Source of the DNA: Omnitrophica WOR_2 bacterium RIFCSPLOWO2_01_FULL_41_12
Lineage (GTDB): Bacteria; Omnitrophota; Gorgyraeia; Gygaellales; Profunditerraquicolaceae
NCBI GenBank assembly: GCA_001805765.1
Contig: MHGW01000013.1
Location: 10,089-17,087 of the forward strand
Direction: 5' to 3'
DNA length: 6,999 nt
Shown: one piece after another, positions 5,578-6,999 of the stretch
How the letters are laid out: each line of letters opens with the position of its first letter
Numbering within the stretch: the stretch's first letter is position 1
Notes under the pieces: generated by a model
Database searches by the model: none
What the model was told of the DNA's origin: nothing
What the model saw: only the letters and a program-made list of their open reading frames with translations
Made by a program: the position numbers and the translations under genes

Positions 5578-6531
5578 ATGAAAATAGTAATAGTAGGCCC
5601 TGGGGCAATGGGTTGTTTATTTGCTGCCTTTTTAGCCAAGTCTACCCCTGCCTGCCGGCAGGCAGGGGTAGAAATCTGGATATTAGATAAAAATCCAGAG
5701 CGCGCCAAGAGAATTAACCAGCAGGGTATTAGTGTTGAGGGAATTTCTGGAAACTGGCAGGTTGAGGTTAAAGCCACGGCTAGCGTAGAAGAAATTGCCA
5801 GAGCGGATTTAATAGTTATCTGTGTAAAGTCTTATGATACAAAAGAAGCAATAAGTAATGCCAAATCTCTTATCGGCGATAATACCAAAGTGCTTACCTT
5901 GCAAAATGGCATCGGTAATATTGAGATCATGGCTGAAGTGGTGGGCAGCGAAAAAGTTATCGCAGGGGTCACGAATTTAGGCGCCACCTTAATGGATATT
6001 GGCAAGGTCAGGCACGCAGGCAAGGGAGAAACGGTAATCGGCCGTATAGACGGAAAGATTCCTATGGAACTGCGCACCATACGCGAAGTTTTTAATAAAG
6101 CGGGGTTAGAAGCCAGAATCTCGCGGGATATCAAAGGCCTTTTATGGTCAAAATTAATTATTAATGCAGGTATCAATGCCTTAACTGCAATAACCCGCTT
6201 AAACAATGGAAGGCTAGTGGAGTTTGAAGGCACGCGCAGGATTTTAAGGGAGGCGGTTACTGAGGCAATAAGAATTGCCAAAAGAAAAAGGATAAAACTT
6301 ATTTATGATGACCCCTTGGCCAAGGTTGAGGCAGTTTGCGAGGCAACGAGCACAAACGTTTCTTCAATGTTGCAGGATGTCTTAAGAAAAAAACGCACCG
6401 AGGTTGATTTTATCAACGGCGTCATTGTGCGCCAGGGGCAGGAATTAGGCATCCCCGTGCCGGTAAATTCCATATTAGTAGATTTAGTCAAAACTATTGA
6501 AATAAGTTACAATTTAGCAGTAGAGAGATAG
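5578..6531 (+). CDS. panE: 2-dehydropantoate 2-reductase (ketopantoate reductase) with an in-frame palindromic insertion
   Basis: Reduces 2-dehydropantoate to D-pantoate in the pantothenate/coenzyme A pathway; cytoplasmic. The 317-residue protein has an N-terminal Rossmann domain starting MKIVIVGPGAMGCLFA (GxGxxG at 7-12), then VKSYDT (83-88) and LQNGIGN (108-114). The C-terminal helical domain carries the catalytic pattern K192-x3-N196-x3-N200 followed by LTAI, then TSTNVSSMLQD (257-267) and TEVDFINGVIVRQGQELGIPVPVN (274-297), with conserved Glu275 and Asn280. Between helix A and strand 2 a perfect palindrome adds TPACRQAGV, a loop where relatives would have about seven fewer residues. The end of strand 2 reads WILDKN, with Asp37 where NADPH-preferring homologues often have a basic residue, which hints at NADH use. 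The ribosome-binding site is strong. The gene is the last of the packed cluster and is followed at once by a long palindrome. Confidence 0.95.
   Translation: MKIVIVGPGAMGCLFAAFLAKSTPACRQAGVEIWILDKNPERAKRINQQGISVEGISGNWQVEVKATASVEEIARADLIVICVKSYDTKEAISNAKSLIGDNTKVLTLQNGIGNIEIMAEVVGSEKVIAGVTNLGATLMDIGKVRHAGKGETVIGRIDGKIPMELRTIREVFNKAGLEARISRDIKGLLWSKLIINAGINALTAITRLNNGRLVEFEGTRRILREAVTEAIRIAKRKRIKLIYDDPLAKVEAVCEATSTNVSSMLQDVLRKKRTEVDFINGVIVRQGQELGIPVPVNSILVDLVKTIEISYNLAVER
5641..5672. repeat. Perfect 32-bp palindrome inserted in panE (encodes TPACRQAGV)
   Basis: The sequence from 5641 to 5672 equals its own reverse complement, centred on CCTGCC/GGCAGG. It is much more GC-rich than the surrounding gene. 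It is read in frame as panE codons 22-32 and keeps the reading frame. It resembles palindromic repeats that recur in candidate-phylum genomes and, in principle, the protein-coding palindromic elements of Rickettsia. Removing about 21 bp would restore an ordinary Rossmann turn (LAKS-GVEIW). Confidence 0.95.
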
Positions 6532-6715
6532 TATATTAGTTTTGCTGCGGGCTTGCTCGCGCACTGAAAATTTTTGCCGTGCGCTACGGTTTACTCGCCG
6601 CTTCCGTGTAGACTTACGCAGAGTGCTGTCCACTCCAGCGGTTCGTAACCCCTTGCGCACTTTTGCCTAAAAATTTTCTAATGTGCGCTCACAAACCCTC
6701 CGCAAAACTAATATA
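6532..6715. repeat. 184-bp imperfect palindrome (MITE-like or structured RNA element) between panE and the next gene
   Basis: Perfect 14-bp terminal inverted repeats, TATATTAGTTTTGC (6532-6545) and GCAAAACTAATATA (6702-6715), enclose further paired blocks in the same nested order. These are GCGCAC 6559-6564 with GTGCGC 6683-6688, GAAAATTTTT 6566-6575 with AAAAATTTTC 6669-6678, GTGCGC 6579-6584 with GCGCAC 6655-6660, and an imperfect pair 6588-6601 with 6638-6650. A small hairpin GAGTG-CTGTC-CACTC (6621-6635) lies near the tip. The element starts on the base after the panE stop. No credible ORF is seen in it, and it is more GC-rich than its surroundings. It could be a non-autonomous mobile element, a structured RNA or a transcription barrier; no T-tract marks it as a standard terminator. 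Confidence 0.8.
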
Positions 6716-6737
6716 TCGTGCTAAAATTTTACAAGCA

Positions 6738-6999
6738 ATGAAAAAATATATCTTAATAATACTTATAGCGATTGCGGGGATTGCTCCGTTTTTTATGTTT
6801 AAAGACAGATTGAAGCCGCCTTTGGGAGGGAAAGAGAAACTTTACTGTAGTATCCAGCTAAAAAAATGTCAGGAGAATTTATTAAACTACCTGAAATTAA
6901 GAAAGGATGCTTTGGCAGCATTAGAAATAGAAAAGATATTGGCCATAGACCCCAATGATTTATGCGCCTTATGGGCAAAAGCAGAAGTTTTTCGCCGGG
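6738..6999 (+). CDS. Membrane-anchored TPR-like protein, 3' end outside window (partial)
   Basis: An open frame of 87 codons runs from ATG 6738 to the window edge without a stop. The N-terminus, MKKYILIILIAIAGIAPFFM, is a lysine-started hydrophobic segment that would act as an uncleaved anchor or signal peptide; no lipobox Cys is present. Residues about 55-87 (RKDALAALEIEKILAIDPND, then LCALWAKAEVFRR) match the helix-turn-helix pattern of a tetratricopeptide repeat, including the ALAALE helix and the IDPND turn. A CxxxxxxxC pair (37, 44) lies in the linker. No clear Shine-Dalgarno is seen, so the start rests on the signal-anchor pattern. It lies 206 bp after panE, behind a palindrome, so it may be a separate transcription unit. 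Specific function unknown. Confidence 0.75.
   Translation, partial: MKKYILIILIAIAGIAPFFMFKDRLKPPLGGKEKLYCSIQLKKCQENLLNYLKLRKDALAALEIEKILAIDPNDLCALWAKAEVFRR

Noticed and set aside
5832..6281. A 149-codon open frame on the minus strand inside panE
   Set aside because: It is fully antisense to a well conserved enzyme, shows no recognisable motif and no ribosome-binding site; it is a shadow of panE codon use.
6532..6737. CRISPR array or tRNA gene in the gap after panE
   Set aside because: The repeated blocks are inverted rather than direct and regularly spaced, and no cloverleaf with a T-loop or anticodon arm could be recognised.

Overview
The window looks like a compact, AT-leaning bacterial chromosome segment, probably from an uncultivated lineage. 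Small repeats of the kind I associate with candidate-phylum genomes (Omnitrophota and neighbouring groups) sit both between and inside genes. The best example is a 32-bp palindrome inside panE whose in-frame translation contains TPACRQAGV. The Omnitrophota placement is inference from these repeats and from general protein style; no rRNA or phylogenetic marker comparison was possible.

Layout: positions 1-117 are a low-complexity, hairpin-forming AT-rich repeat. From 118 to 6531 there are seven tightly packed plus-strand genes: aspS (aspartyl-tRNA synthetase), a LysM lipoprotein, phoH (P-loop ATPase), a membrane HD-domain phosphodiesterase of the PgpH/YqfF type, ybeY (metal-dependent rRNA maturation endoribonuclease), recO (recombinational repair) and panE (2-dehydropantoate 2-reductase). 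Five of these are joined by overlaps (8, 26, 74 and 20 bp) and the other two junctions have gaps of only 6 and 23 bp, so one transcription unit with translational coupling is likely. Positions 6532-6715 form a 184-bp imperfect palindrome with perfect 14-bp ends. A new plus-strand gene, a membrane-anchored TPR-like protein, starts at 6738 and runs off the window.

Functionally, phoH, the HD phosphodiesterase, ybeY and recO form a core found together in many bacteria (RNA metabolism, cyclic dinucleotide turnover, repair). aspS and the LysM lipoprotein are added in front and panE behind.

No wholly new multi-gene system is visible. The notable points are structural. AspRS lacks the usual bacterial GAD insertion domain. 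The HD phosphodiesterase lacks its large extracytoplasmic sensor domain. YbeY carries a His-to-Asp change in its metal motif together with a loss of a conserved Arg. Repetitive DNA has been turned into protein in at least two places: a heptanucleotide tandem repeat encodes the core of the lipoprotein signal peptide, and the palindrome encodes a loop in the PanE Rossmann fold.
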